Assembly (NCBI GenBank): GCA_003990745.1
Contig: RBNI01004026.1
Coordinates: forward strand, 1 to 14,773
Source: Jimgerdemannia flammicorona
Taxonomy: Eukaryota > Mucoromycota > Endogonomycetes > Endogonales > Endogonaceae
DNA length: 14,773 nucleotides
Direction: 5' to 3'
Position 1 is the first letter of the stretch; the number at the start of each line of letters is the position of its first letter. Under the pieces are notes generated by a model that was given only the letters and a program-made list of their open reading frames with translations, had not been told where the DNA came from and ran no database searches. The position numbers and the translations under genes are program-made. Shown here piece after piece: positions 1-7,865 of the stretch.

Positions 1-118
1 TCATCAACGGGCCCGGCATGCCAAGACCAGCACCCCGACCCCCCCCCACATGTTGCCAGTCGAAGGCACTGGGGCCCCCCTGTCCAGTATGCTCACCAGA
101 ATGCACATTGCTCGCCAT
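1..118 (-). CDS. possible N-terminal exon of an unrecognised gene, cut by window edge
   Basis: On the minus strand an ATG at 118..116 opens a frame that stays open for 39 codons to the window edge. It begins MASNVHSGEHTG and is rich in Gly, Pro and Ala. I recognise no domain. The stretch has several CpGs (for example near 8, 14, 36, 62 and 113) and a run of nine C at about 49-57, so its base use differs from the CpG-poor transposon sequence to the right. A 39-codon open frame in GC-rich DNA can occur by chance. It could be the start of a host gene, part of another mobile element, or nothing. Confidence 0.2.
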   Translation of the reverse strand, partial: MASNVHSGEHTGQGGPSAFDWQHVGGGRGAGLGMPGPLM

Positions 119-214
119 CTTGATAGCACCGAAACTTGAAGATGTTGCCTAGTGTGTTGTCAGATGCTTGTGTCACCCGAATGTTACAGGTGAAAGGGTT
201 GTCTACTCTCCATC
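119..214. other. unassigned spacer holding the probable left junction of the outer element
   Basis: No frame here matches a known domain. CpGs occur up to about 179 and are absent for long distances to the right, which suggests that the left limit of the outer element lies between about 180 and 215. I see no LTR end that fixes the junction. A TTACA at 184-188 is the only terminus-like string, and it has no partner. Confidence 0.25.
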
Positions 215-426
215 TCTGAAGGATATTGTCTGATGGTATAAATAGTTGTAGTGCTTGATAGTTCTTCTTTTCTTGGTATTTCTGGCAGGTATTATATTTC
301 TTGAGTATATCTTGGACTTGAGTTCTAAGGTTGGGCCAATGTTGTTATATTGTTCACAGCTTTTCTTCTATGTTCACCTGTCCTTAGTGGACTTTCTGAT
401 GTTCTTTTCAGATGAGATCTCCTTGT
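215..426 (-). pseudogene. outer Ty3/Gypsy element: integrase zinc-binding fragment
   Basis: Minus-strand translation from 426 downwards gives a decayed HHCC integrase N-terminus. A His-x4-His-like stretch is followed, after two stops, by WPNLRTQVQDILKKYNTCQKY (about 338..276). This matches the WP-x-M/L...V...C-x2-C-Q arrangement of Ty3/Gypsy integrases. The first Cys of the CxxC pair is Tyr (codon 296..294); the second is kept (287..285). In-frame stops lie on the His side. Left of about 240 the match fades and no DDE core can be traced, so the fragment is truncated or decayed beyond recognition. In strand and pol order it continues the RNase H at 6965..6480, from which the inner element separated it. 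Confidence 0.6.
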
Positions 427-431
427 GCCTT
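427..431. repeat. target-site duplication, left copy (GCCTT)
   Basis: GCCTT lies directly before the TG of the left LTR and is repeated exactly after the CA of the right LTR at 6449-6453. Five bases is the usual target duplication of Ty3/Gypsy integrases. Confidence 0.93.
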
Positions 432-684
432 TGTAATATTTTAGCATAGTTTATTTCTTTTCTTTATTTTTCTTCAATATTCTATGATCTTCCAGTACTT
501 TCTGAATGCTTAGAAATCCTTTCTTGGTGCTAAGCATCCTCCAGTACTTATTTAGCTAGTCACTGAATGTTCTGGAAACTTGTAGAACTTTATTTGTCAT
601 CATTTATCATCTTTGCCAAGAACTTTCCTCTTGGCATTTTCCTTTGATTTCTCAGATCCTTCCAGATCCTTCTTTCAGATCTTG

Positions 685-692
685 TATAAATA
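685..692 (+). promoter_or_regulatory. TATA-like box in the 5' LTR
   Basis: TATAAATA, 253 bases into the LTR and conserved in the 3' LTR at 6298-6305. It is the best candidate for the core promoter of the element's transcript. Confidence 0.55.
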
Positions 693-709
693 TCCCCTTT
701 GTTCTCATG

Positions 710-715
710 AATAAA
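710..715 (+). terminator. AATAAA polyadenylation-type signal in the 5' LTR
   Basis: AATAAA only 18 bases after the TATA-like box; the identical motif is in the 3' LTR (6323-6328). In an LTR element the copy in the 3' LTR would be the one used. The close spacing suggests a short R region downstream. Confidence 0.4.
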
Positions 716-837
716 GTCTCAGAATATTTTCTTCCAGAAATCTTTTGAGAACATTTGAATTCTTAAGTATCTCTTCGAGTTACTTAGAATCACCAGAACT
801 AATTGCTTCCTCATTTAGAAACTAGAACTGTTACACT

Positions 838-855
838 TGGAGTAGCAGTTAAGTT
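838..855 (+). other. candidate primer-binding site of the inner element
   Basis: TGGAGTAGCAGTTAAGTT begins two bases after the LTR. TGG at this offset is where the CCA end of a tRNA primer pairs. I cannot name the tRNA. Self-priming, as in Tf1-type elements, is not excluded. Confidence 0.5.
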
Positions 856-902
856 ACACCTAGCCTTATCAAGATATCTCTCAAGATATCAGTCATAACA
901 CT

Positions 903-1982
903 ATAGAGGACAATGGGTGGAACCCTTCATACAGTATCTATGGTCCAGGCAATGCCTCATACAATCAGCAAGAAGAAGAGGAACAGCAAAACCCTATTCA
1001 GTCAAATGGGGCCATTGAGAGACTCTTGCAGACTACATTATCTCAGATTGCCCAACTTCAAGAATGTATAGAAAGAAAGGAAAGCAAGGCCCCCACTCAT
1101 ATCTCTGTATCTCAACTGATATCGATACATCTAACAGCAGTCACTATCAAGCCTCAGAAGCCTGATACTTTTGATGGTCAAAGAGGAGGACTGTCTACCA
1201 ATGCCTGGCTTTTCCAATTAGAGCAATATGGAGAACTGACCAATTTGGAAGAAGCAACACTAGTCCAATTCGCCACCACACTCCTCTAAGGGAATACTGC
1301 AATCTGGTGGTGAAACCATATCTAGAATACCAGATTTGCTGGCTGGATCAGGATCTGGAATGAATTCTCTGATGCTGTTCAAGGCCAATTCAAACCAGTC
1401 AATAGCACCAAGGCCATGCGAGACCGTCTGGCAAATGTCAAACAACTCAAGTCTGTGCAAGCATATAATGCAAAATTTCTATCAATCCTGCTTGAATTAC
1501 CACATATCACTGAAGACGAGAAGGTTGACAAGTACATCTGAGACCTGAAAGGTCAAACCCGAGTTCATGTTGAACTAGAAGAACCCAAGGACCTAGATAT
1601 AGCAATGAAGATTGCTGATAGGTTTGATGTCATCACCTATGGTCACTGCTTTGAACAGAAGAGACTGCCTTTCAACAACAACCACAAAAGGGAGGAACCC
1701 AAAGTCAGAACTGTTAGACCTGCCCCTATAGACCTAGACACCATTGACAAGAGTAAGAAAGGCAAACTTACATCCAAGGAAAAGGCGTGCCTCAAGAAGG
1801 CTGGAGCCTATTTCTTTTGCCATCAGCCTGGTTACATTGCAACCAAATGTCCCAAGAAAACTGCCAAACCAAAGAGGATTCTGGTCCTGTCCAAAGACAC
1901 CCAAGGCCAACCAGTTAAACAAGAAGTTATACTCAATTTCATACAAGTCAACCCCAAGACCCAGATCCCTCAAGTACAGTCA
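903..1982 (+). pseudogene. inner element gag (capsid and nucleocapsid), inactivated
   Basis: The frame is open from 864 and has no ATG where the protein should start. The codon at 903 is ATA, which could be a decayed ATG. A Ty3-type gag follows: a Gln/Glu-rich N-terminus, then the retrotransposon gag domain from about 1155 (PDTFDGQRGG...WLFQLEQY) to about 1640. Then comes a basic region and a CCHC zinc knuckle at 1809-1850. The knuckle has kept spacing but the first Cys is Tyr and the His is Tyr, both one transition away. In-frame stops are at 1287 (TAA), 1311 (TGA), 1323 (TAG) and 1539 (TGA); there is no frameshift within gag. It continues in frame into the dUTPase, so gag and pol were probably one polyprotein. 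Confidence 0.88.
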
Positions 1983-2341
1983 GAAGGAGCCATTGGTTTG
2001 GACCTTCAAGGAGTACAACAAGTCACTATTCCTGCACATGAAAGAAGGCTCATTCCAACTAGCCTTTCAGTCAAATTCCCAAGGAATATTATGCAAGAAT
2101 TGCACCAAGATCTGGCCTCAGTTTTAAGCACTCATTGGATATTGGTGCTGGAGTTATTGACTCTGACTTCTGAGGCAAAATGCAAGTCCTGCTAGTCAAC
2201 CACAAGAACCAACCATATACCATCAATGAAGGTGACAGAATTGCACAGCTCATTCTAGAGCAAGCCACCCTACCAGTCATCAAAGAGGTCACCAAGCTAT
2301 CTTCAATCAAGTGAGATCAGAAAGGCTTTGGCAGCACTGAT
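1983..2341 (+). pseudogene. inner element dUTPase domain, inactivated
   Basis: dUTPase hydrolyses dUTP to dUMP and pyrophosphate and so limits uracil incorporation during reverse transcription. All five trimeric-dUTPase motifs can be traced: motif 1 as GLDLQG (1995-), motif 2 as APRSGL (2102-2119), motif 3 as GVIDSDF with its Asp kept (about 2150-2170), motif 4 as EGDRIAQLIL (about 2231-2260) and motif 5 as KGFGSTD (2321-2341). The frame changes by one base near 2076-2080, between motifs 1 and 2, and stops lie at 2171 and 2312. Family length (about 120-140 residues) fits. It lies between the zinc knuckle and the protease. The motifs are unambiguous; loss of function is certain from the breaks. 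Confidence 0.92.
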
Positions 2342-2839
2342 AAAGTTGCAAGCATAGCCAAGAACTGAGCCAATTCAATGCTCATTTTCAAAGACCTAGT
2401 CAAGGGACAAGAGTTAGATGTTCTCATAGACAGTGGAGCTATTGGGAACTTCATCAACAAGAACCTCATCAACAAGCTCAAGATTCTCATCAAACTAGCT
2501 GGCAAGAATGGTGGAGTGGTCACTGCAGATGGCACCACCTTATCAATTGACTCAATTGCTGCTAAACTCCCTCTCAAGATCCAGAAGTACTGGGAACATT
2601 TAGATTTTGAGGTAGCACCACTAGGAGACCATGACCTGATCCTAGGCAAATCCTGGCTTACACAATACAACCCTCAGATTGATTGGACCAAGAATGAAGT
2701 CACCCTGATTCAGGGTGGAACCAATATTACCATCAAGCCAGACAAGACTCAGATGAAAATCCCAATTGCTACCCTTTTGGCAATTCAGTTCAAGAAGGCT
2801 CTCAAGAAAGCTATCTGTGCCTTTATGGCACTGATCTGA
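2342..2839 (+). pseudogene. inner element aspartic protease (retropepsin)
   Basis: This processes the gag-pol polyprotein. The catalytic motif is DVLIDSGAIGNF with Asp at 2429-2431. The flap and the C-terminal DHDLILGKSWL motif (about 2630-2660) follow at normal distance. An upstream stop at 2366 separates it from the dUTPase, and TGA at 2837 separates it from RT. The stretch 2378-2836 is open in frame. The active site is intact, yet the protein cannot be made as part of a polyprotein. It is in the same frame as the 3' part of the dUTPase and as RT. Confidence 0.88.
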
Positions 2840-4328
2840 CCAAAGAAAGAAGACAAGAAGCTATCAATTAGTGAAAGCATCAAGTTACTACTGAACAAGT
2901 ACAAGGATGTCTTCCCAGACAAACTACCTGGCCTACCACCTTCAAGAGATCATGACCACGAAATCAAGTTGGTACCTGATGCAGCTATACCTAAGAAGAA
3001 AATGTACTGTATGTCTCTACTCAAAATTGAAGTAGTCAAGAAGGAACTCAACAAACTCATTGAGTGAGGAGCCATTCAACCAAGCAAGTCACCCTTTGGC
3101 TCCCCAGTCCTATTTGTCAAGAAAAAGGATGATACTCTGCAAATGTGCATAGACTACTGAGCACTCAACAAGATCACAGTCAAGAACCATTATCCGCTAC
3201 TGCTCATAGATCAAATCTTTGATGCTCTCAAGAATGCAAAGTACTTCACCAAGATTGATCTTACCTCTGGATATTACCAAATTTGAATTAAGCCAGAAGA
3301 CATACCCAAGACTGCCTTCATGACACCCTTTGGACTCTACGAATTTTTAGTCATGGCCTTTGGTCTCACCAATGCACCAGCAACCTTTCAAGATCTCATG
3401 AAAACTATCTTCAAGGATCAGCTCTATATCTTTATACTTGTATATATTGATGACATCCTGATCTTCAGTAGCACTGAAGAAAAACACTGCAAACACATTA
3501 AACAAGTCCTCAAGATCCTTCATGAGAACAAGCTCTATGCAAAGCTTAAGAAATGTGAATTTTTCAAGGATCAAGTCGAATACCTTGGACACATTATATC
3601 AGTCAAAGGAATTCAAGTAGACCTAAGGAAAATACAAGCCATTGAACAGTGGCCTATACCAGCAAACCTAACTGAACTCAGGTCCTTCCTTGGTCTGGCT
3701 GGATACTACTGTCAATTTGTCAAGAACTTCTCTGGTACTGCAGAATCTTTGACAAATCTCCTGCAAAAGGAACTCAACTCTGACCTCTATGTCTTCTACA
3801 TCTGGGATGCTTTCTGTCAACAAGCTTTTCAAGAACTCAAGAACCACCTGATCCATACACCTGTCCTTAGAAACATGGACCCAAACTTGAAGTTCACAGT
3901 TACTATAGATGTATCTAACTTTGCCATTGGTGCAGTCATTTCTCAAGATGATGGTCAAGGATATGGACCTATTGCCTTTGAGTCAAGAAAATTGTCCCCA
4001 GCTGAACAAAAGCTGGCTACTCATGAAAAGAAACTCCTGGTGATCATGTATGCCCTCAAGACCTGATAATATTACCTAGAAGGAGTTGAGTTTGATGTGA
4101 TCATTGATCACAGATCCCTTCAGAACATCAACACTCAACCAACCCTTTCTTACCAACAAGCCAAGTAGAGTCAACTACTTCAGACCTTTATCCCAAACAT
4201 CATCTACGTACAAGCCCAGCAAAACTCTAGTTGTACCAGATGTACTTTCAAGAAGATCTGATCTTGCCACAATTTTACAAGTCACCATGGCACCCAAATT
4301 CCACAATCAGTTCAAGAAGACATATGAA
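2840..4328 (+). pseudogene. inner element reverse transcriptase and RNase H
   Basis: Reverse transcriptase copies the element RNA and RNase H removes the template. The pre-RT linker (KDVFPDKLPGLPP) starts near 2905. RT fingers and palm follow with the first catalytic Asp at 3257 in [10 protein letters not shown] and the active-site YIDD at 3443-3454. The connection (RSFLGLAGYY, about 3680) leads to RNase H with Asp at 3908 in TIDVSNFAIGAV and a later DHRSLQ near 4108. Stops: 3065, 3158, 3284, 4064, 4067, 4166. Those at 3158 (before ALNKIT) and 3284 (in the YYQI-x-IKPED stretch) are TGA where the family normally has Arg, fitting CGA to TGA. A frameshift near 4208-4213 moves the frame by +1 just before KPSKTLVVPDVLSRR, the RNase H-to-integrase linker. 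Confidence 0.93.
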
Positions 4329-5555
4329 TAAGACTTTTCAGTTCTACAAAGGAACACCAAGGAATTCAAGGAAAAGTACACCATCAGGGACAATCTTATA
4401 TACTATCAAGACAAAGTATATATTCCTGCCAACCCTGAACTACAGTACAAGATTCTTCATGAATACCATGACTCCCCACTAGCTGGTCACCTTGGAACTG
4501 AGAAGACCATCAAGAATATCCAACAAGATTACTACTGGCCAAGTATGCTCAAGGAAATCAAGGAGTATGTCCAAAGCTGCAATCTTTACCAAAGAAACAA
4601 GTCAAGCAACCAAGCACCCACCAGTCTTCTGCAACCCCTGCCAATTCCAACCAAGAAGTTCAAACAGGTCACAATGGACTTCATTGTGTAACTCCTACAA
4701 ACCAAAATAGGCTATGATGCTATTGTTGTGTTTGTAGACTGTCTCACTAAGATTACAATCACTGAGCCAACCACAACCAATGCCACTGTCCTAGAAATTG
4801 TAAGAATCTTCTTCAAGACTGTCTTCCACCATTATGGACTTCCCTAAGTAATTATCAGTGACTGTGACCCCAAGTTCACAAGCTACTTCTGGTAAGTACT
4901 CTTCAAGACCCTTGGAACCCAAATTGCTATGTCCACTGTCTTCTATCCTCAAACTGATAGACAGACTGAGCAAATGAACAGAACACTCAAACAAATGCTC
5001 AGAAACTACATATCTTATGAGCAAGATAATTAGGACCACTATCTGACCTATGCTGAGTTTACCTACAATAATGCCACCCAATAATTAACTGGCCTTTCCC
5101 CATTTCAGCTACTTTATGGTCAAAACTTGGAGACCCCTGCAAGCCTAGTCTCATTCCAGCAATCCAGTTACACACAAGTCTCCACAGCCCAAAACCTTAT
5201 CAACAAAATGGATTCTCTTCTCAAGATCACCACTATGAACCTACAAAAGGCTCAGCAACATCAAGCTAAGTATGTAGATAAGAAGCAGCAAGATGTCACA
5301 TACAACATTGATGATATGGTTCTACTCAAAGCTGACAATATCAAGGCTCAATCTCATGTTAACTACTAGTCAGCCAAATTCCAGCCCAAGTATCTTGGAT
5401 CCTTTGAAATCACTGAGCAAGTCTCCACCTGGTCTTACCACCTCAATCTGCTAACAACTATGCATATACACCCAGTATTCCATGTGTCACAACTCAAGGC
5501 CTGGAACCAGTCACCTCCTTACTCTGGCTGAATTTCAACACCATCAGTACCAGTG
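4329..5555 (+). pseudogene. inner element integrase
   Basis: This joins element cDNA to target DNA. The HHCC zinc domain (about 4457-4600) keeps both His (HEYHDSPLAGH), but its CxxC is C-N-L-Y, so the second Cys has become Tyr. The catalytic core has Asp at 4677, Asp at 4860 and Glu at 4968, the last two separated by 35 residues, as in D,D35E integrases. The Asp-4860 motif reads SDCDPKF, where Arg is usual before the second Asp (CGT to TGT fits). A C-terminal region with VFHVSQLKAW (about 5480-5510) follows. Stops: 4329, 4689, 4845, 4893, 5031, 5082, 5367, 5529. No frameshift is visible. Confidence 0.92.
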
Positions 5556-5741
5556 ATAGTTGAAGACCACATCGAGTATAAAGTCAAGAAAATCTTAGAC
5601 AAATGAGTCTAGTACTATTGCACAGAATACCTAGTCAAGTGGATGGGTTACTCTGAATATGATGCCACCTGGGGATCTGCCACCAATCTCAAGAACTCTC
5701 AAGACCTCATCTAAGAGTTTGAGCAAAAAGAAACTCATTGA
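5556..5741 (+). pseudogene. inner element chromodomain at the end of pol
   Basis: In chromoviruses the chromodomain tethers integrase to histone-marked chromatin. Translation gives EYKVKKILD (from 5574), then after two stops (5604, 5610) EYLVKWMGYSEYDATW and TNLKNSQDLI, the order of a canonical chromodomain: beta strand, YLVKWxGY, xxTW, NLxN, C-terminal helix. The aromatic Tyr and Trp positions are kept. A further stop lies at 5712, and the frame ends at TGA 5739-5741. The whole is in frame with integrase. Confidence 0.88.
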
Positions 5742-6031
5742 CTGTCTGTGAGGTTCTCCCCTTGGATAGTAGATGACATACTGTGCTGATCAGGTACATT
5801 AAGCATTGGGGCACTCTAAAGAATACAGCATCAGAAATAAGAGATATAGGAGAACTCTATAAATCCTGCAACCAATGAGGTTAAAACCAGTTCAAGATGA
5901 TACTTTGGCCCTTGCCTTATACAAGGATGACCAGTCCTTACCAATGAGCCAACATATTTTGTTTGAGGTTTCTTTTAGTCTTATTGTTTATTATGTGTAA
6001 CTTTGAGAATTCAATGAGGACATTGATTCTT
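5742..6031 (+). other. inner element 3' untranslated spacer
   Basis: These 290 bases between the pol end and the polypurine tract hold no frame with a domain match. The sequence is A/T-rich and without CpG. Confidence 0.6.
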
Positions 6032-6044
6032 AAGGAGGGGAAGA
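6032..6044 (+). other. polypurine tract of the inner element
   Basis: AAGGAGGGGAAGA, all purine, ends directly at the TG of the right LTR. This is the normal plus-strand primer position in LTR elements. Confidence 0.85.
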
Positions 6045-6297
6045 TGTAACATTTTAGCATAGTTTATTTCTTTTCTTTGTTTTTCTTCAATATTCTATGA
6101 CCTTCCAGTACTTTCCAAATGCTTAGAAATCCATTCTTGGCACTGAGCATCCTCTAGTACTTATTTAGCTAGTCACTGAATGTTCTGGAAACTTGTAGAA
6201 CTTTATTTGTCATCATTTGTCATCTTTGCCAAGAACTTTCCTCTTGGCATTTTCCTTTGATTTCTCAGATCCTTCCAGATCCTTCTTTCAGATCTTG

Positions 6298-6305
6298 TAT
6301 AAATA
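6298..6305 (+). promoter_or_regulatory. TATA-like box in the 3' LTR
   Basis: TATAAATA, same offset as at 685-692. It is unchanged despite about 6 percent divergence between the LTRs. Confidence 0.45.
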
Positions 6306-6322
6306 TCTCCTTTGTTCTCATA

Positions 6323-6328
6323 AATAAA
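6323..6328 (+). terminator. AATAAA polyadenylation-type signal in the 3' LTR
   Basis: AATAAA at the position matching 710-715. It is the expected 3'-end signal of the element's transcript. Confidence 0.45.
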
Positions 6329-6448
6329 GTCTCAGAATATTTTCTCTCAGAAATCCTTCAAGAACACATGAATCCTTAAGTATCTCTTTGAGTTACTTAG
6401 AATCACCAGAACTAGTTGCTTCCTTATTTAGAAACTAGAACCATTACA

Positions 6449-6453
6449 GCCTT
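6449..6453. repeat. target-site duplication, right copy (GCCTT)
   Basis: Exact repeat of 427-431, directly after the TTACA end of the right LTR. Confidence 0.93.
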
Positions 6454-6965
6454 AATGGTCTGAGAAGCTTTCCTTAGAGTCTAGTTCCTTAGGACACCCT
6501 TCTTCTGATTTATTGTAGCTGGTGAAAAAGTACATCAACATTGTTGTGAGCTTTCCCTGCTTTGTAAATAATGGTGATTTTATAATTCTGAAGAATAAAG
6601 ATCTAGCAGACTAGGATTCTGGTAGGTTTTTTATTATTGAATAGCCATTTGAGAGCTGCATGGTCTGTGATCAGAGTGAACCTTTTTCTAATGAGATAAT
6701 GCTTGAATAGGGTGATCACCCATATGACTGTAAGGTATTTCAGTTTAGTGCTACCATAGTTCATCTACTGCTGATTGGTAGCTTGGCTTGTATAAGCTAT
6801 CACATAGTATTATTGGTCAGGTCCTTCTTGGGCTAGAACTGCTCCTAGGCTATCTTTGGAGGCATTTATATATAAGATGAATGGCTTCTATAGATTGGGG
6901 CACACAAGGATTGGTACTGTAGTTATGCAGTTCTTGAGTTCTCTGAAGGCTTTCTCTTATAGTTC
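6454..6965 (-). pseudogene. outer element RNase H and start of the integrase linker
   Basis: Minus-strand translation shows a Ty3-type RNase H: PFILYINASKDSLGAVLAQ at about 6881..6825, a TSQATNQQ-like stretch, then LITDHAALKWLF near 6680..6640 and GKAHNNVDVLFH (the usual GKxNxxADALSR region) near 6545..6510. The first catalytic Asp (normally in TDAS) is Asn here, codon 6866..6864, one G-to-A change away. Scattered in-frame stops occur. It follows the RT connection at 7157..6969 and would lead into integrase, now beyond the inner element at 426..215. Confidence 0.82.
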
Positions 6966-6968
6966 TGT

Positions 6969-7865
6969 CTATTTGTAAGATACTTCTTTCTTGAGAAGAG
7001 CTTGGATTGGGGCAGCAATTTGGGCAAAGTCCTTAATAAATCTTCTGTAGTAGGATACTAGTATCAGAAATGATAGAGTTTCCTTCAGTGTCTTGAGTAC
7101 TGGCCAATTGTTGATTTTCTTAGTTTTCTTTGGATCTGCATGGGTTCCTTCTTTCAAAACTATGAATTCAAGGAATTCAAGTTCTGTTTTCCAAAATTGT
7201 ATTTCTTAGCATTGAGTCTCATGTGATTCTTATGGGTGAGCTTGAAGATTTCTTCTAGGTAGTGCAGATGTTCCTCAAAATTTGCTAAAGGGATATTGGA
7301 ATCATCTATATATACAAATAGATAGTAGTAGATTAGAGGAGCATAGAATGATTCATCATCCTCTAGAAGATGAGAAGTGTATTGCAAAGTCCAAAGAGTA
7401 TTCAGAGATATTCAAACAGTTTTCCTAGAGCAAGGAAGACTGTCTTTTGAATGTCTTTTGAGTTCATGGAGATCTTGTGGAATCCTGCAAAAAGGTCCAT
7501 ATTGCTGAAGTATCTAGTATCTTATAACTGATTCAAGAGGTCATCAATTCCGGGCAAAGCATAAGCATCCTTTTCAGTGACTGAATAGAGTTTTCTATAA
7601 TCTATGCAGAGTCTCCATCCTTCTTTCCTTGGTATGATAAGGATAGGGCAGGCCCAAGGACTGGTTGAGGGTCGGATGACTCCATTATCTAAGAGTTCTT
7701 GAATGTGCTCTTTTTTGAATATCTTTAGGTAATGGGATATTCTATAGGATTTCAGCTGAATGGGTATTGCATTTTCAGTATATATACTATGGTGATATGA
7801 TGGGTTGTATGGTAGGTTATCATAATTGGTAGTGAAGATATCTTGATATTTGTTGAGGAGTTCTA
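6969..7865 (-). pseudogene. outer element reverse transcriptase
   Basis: From 7865 downwards the minus strand gives a Ty3 pre-RT linker (LLNKYQDIFTT), then GVIRPSTSPWACPILIIPRK (about 7690..7630), GWRLCIDYRKL (about 7620..7588), the first catalytic Asp in FSNMDLFAGFHKI (about 7505..7465), FGLCNTLLIF (about 7405) and the active-site YIDD (7312..7301), with the Asp pair kept. The connection SYYRRFIKDFAQIAAPI lies at about 7060..7000. Frameshifts occur near 7330-7350 and near 7160-7170, with several stops. The motif spelling differs from that of the inner element, so this is a separate lineage and not a second copy. Confidence 0.87.

Larger units (their letters stand above)
432..835 (+). repeat. 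inner element 5' LTR (404 bp)
   Basis: Starts TGTAATATTTTAGCATAG and ends GAACTGTTACA. It aligns without gaps to 6045-6448. It carries a TATA-like box at 685-692 and an AATAAA at 710-715 at the same offsets (253 and 278) as in the other LTR, so a U3-R-U5 layout is plausible. Its only CpG, near 768, is TpG in the 3' copy. Confidence 0.95.
432..6448 (+). mobile_element. inner Ty3/Gypsy chromovirus, structurally complete but coding-dead
   Basis: A 6017-bp element with two 404-bp LTRs, TGTAA...TTACA termini, a PBS two bases after the left LTR, a polypurine tract directly before the right LTR and a perfect 5-bp target duplication. Coding order is gag, dUTPase, protease, RT, RNase H, integrase, chromodomain, in one frame except for two frameshifts. 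RT-RNase H before integrase, plus a C-terminal chromodomain, places it among the chromoviruses of Metaviridae. The LTRs differ at about 26 of 404 sites, so the insertion is not recent, though deamination makes any clock estimate too old. It lies inside the outer element, in the opposite orientation. Confidence 0.95.
6045..6448 (+). repeat. inner element 3' LTR (404 bp)
   Basis: Starts TGTAACATTTTAGCATAG and ends GAACCATTACA, and aligns without gaps to 432-835. By eye about 26 sites differ: two T/A transversions and about 24 transitions. Four dinucleotides read TG in one copy and CA in the other. Confidence 0.95.

Noticed and set aside
255..449. Hydrophobic plus-strand 64-residue frame as a membrane peptide gene
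   Set aside because: It is the antisense of the outer integrase fragment and runs across the transposon insertion point into the LTR.
2070..2085. Programmed ribosomal frameshift between gag and pol
   Set aside because: The break lies inside the dUTPase fold and no slippery heptamer in the right frame is present. A one-base loss explains it.
432..6448. Classic ascomycete RIP (CpA to TpA) as the sole cause of decay
   Set aside because: CpA remains abundant while CpG is almost gone, and the diagnostic LTR differences are TG/CA pairs derived from CpG. A CpA contribution is possible but not dominant.
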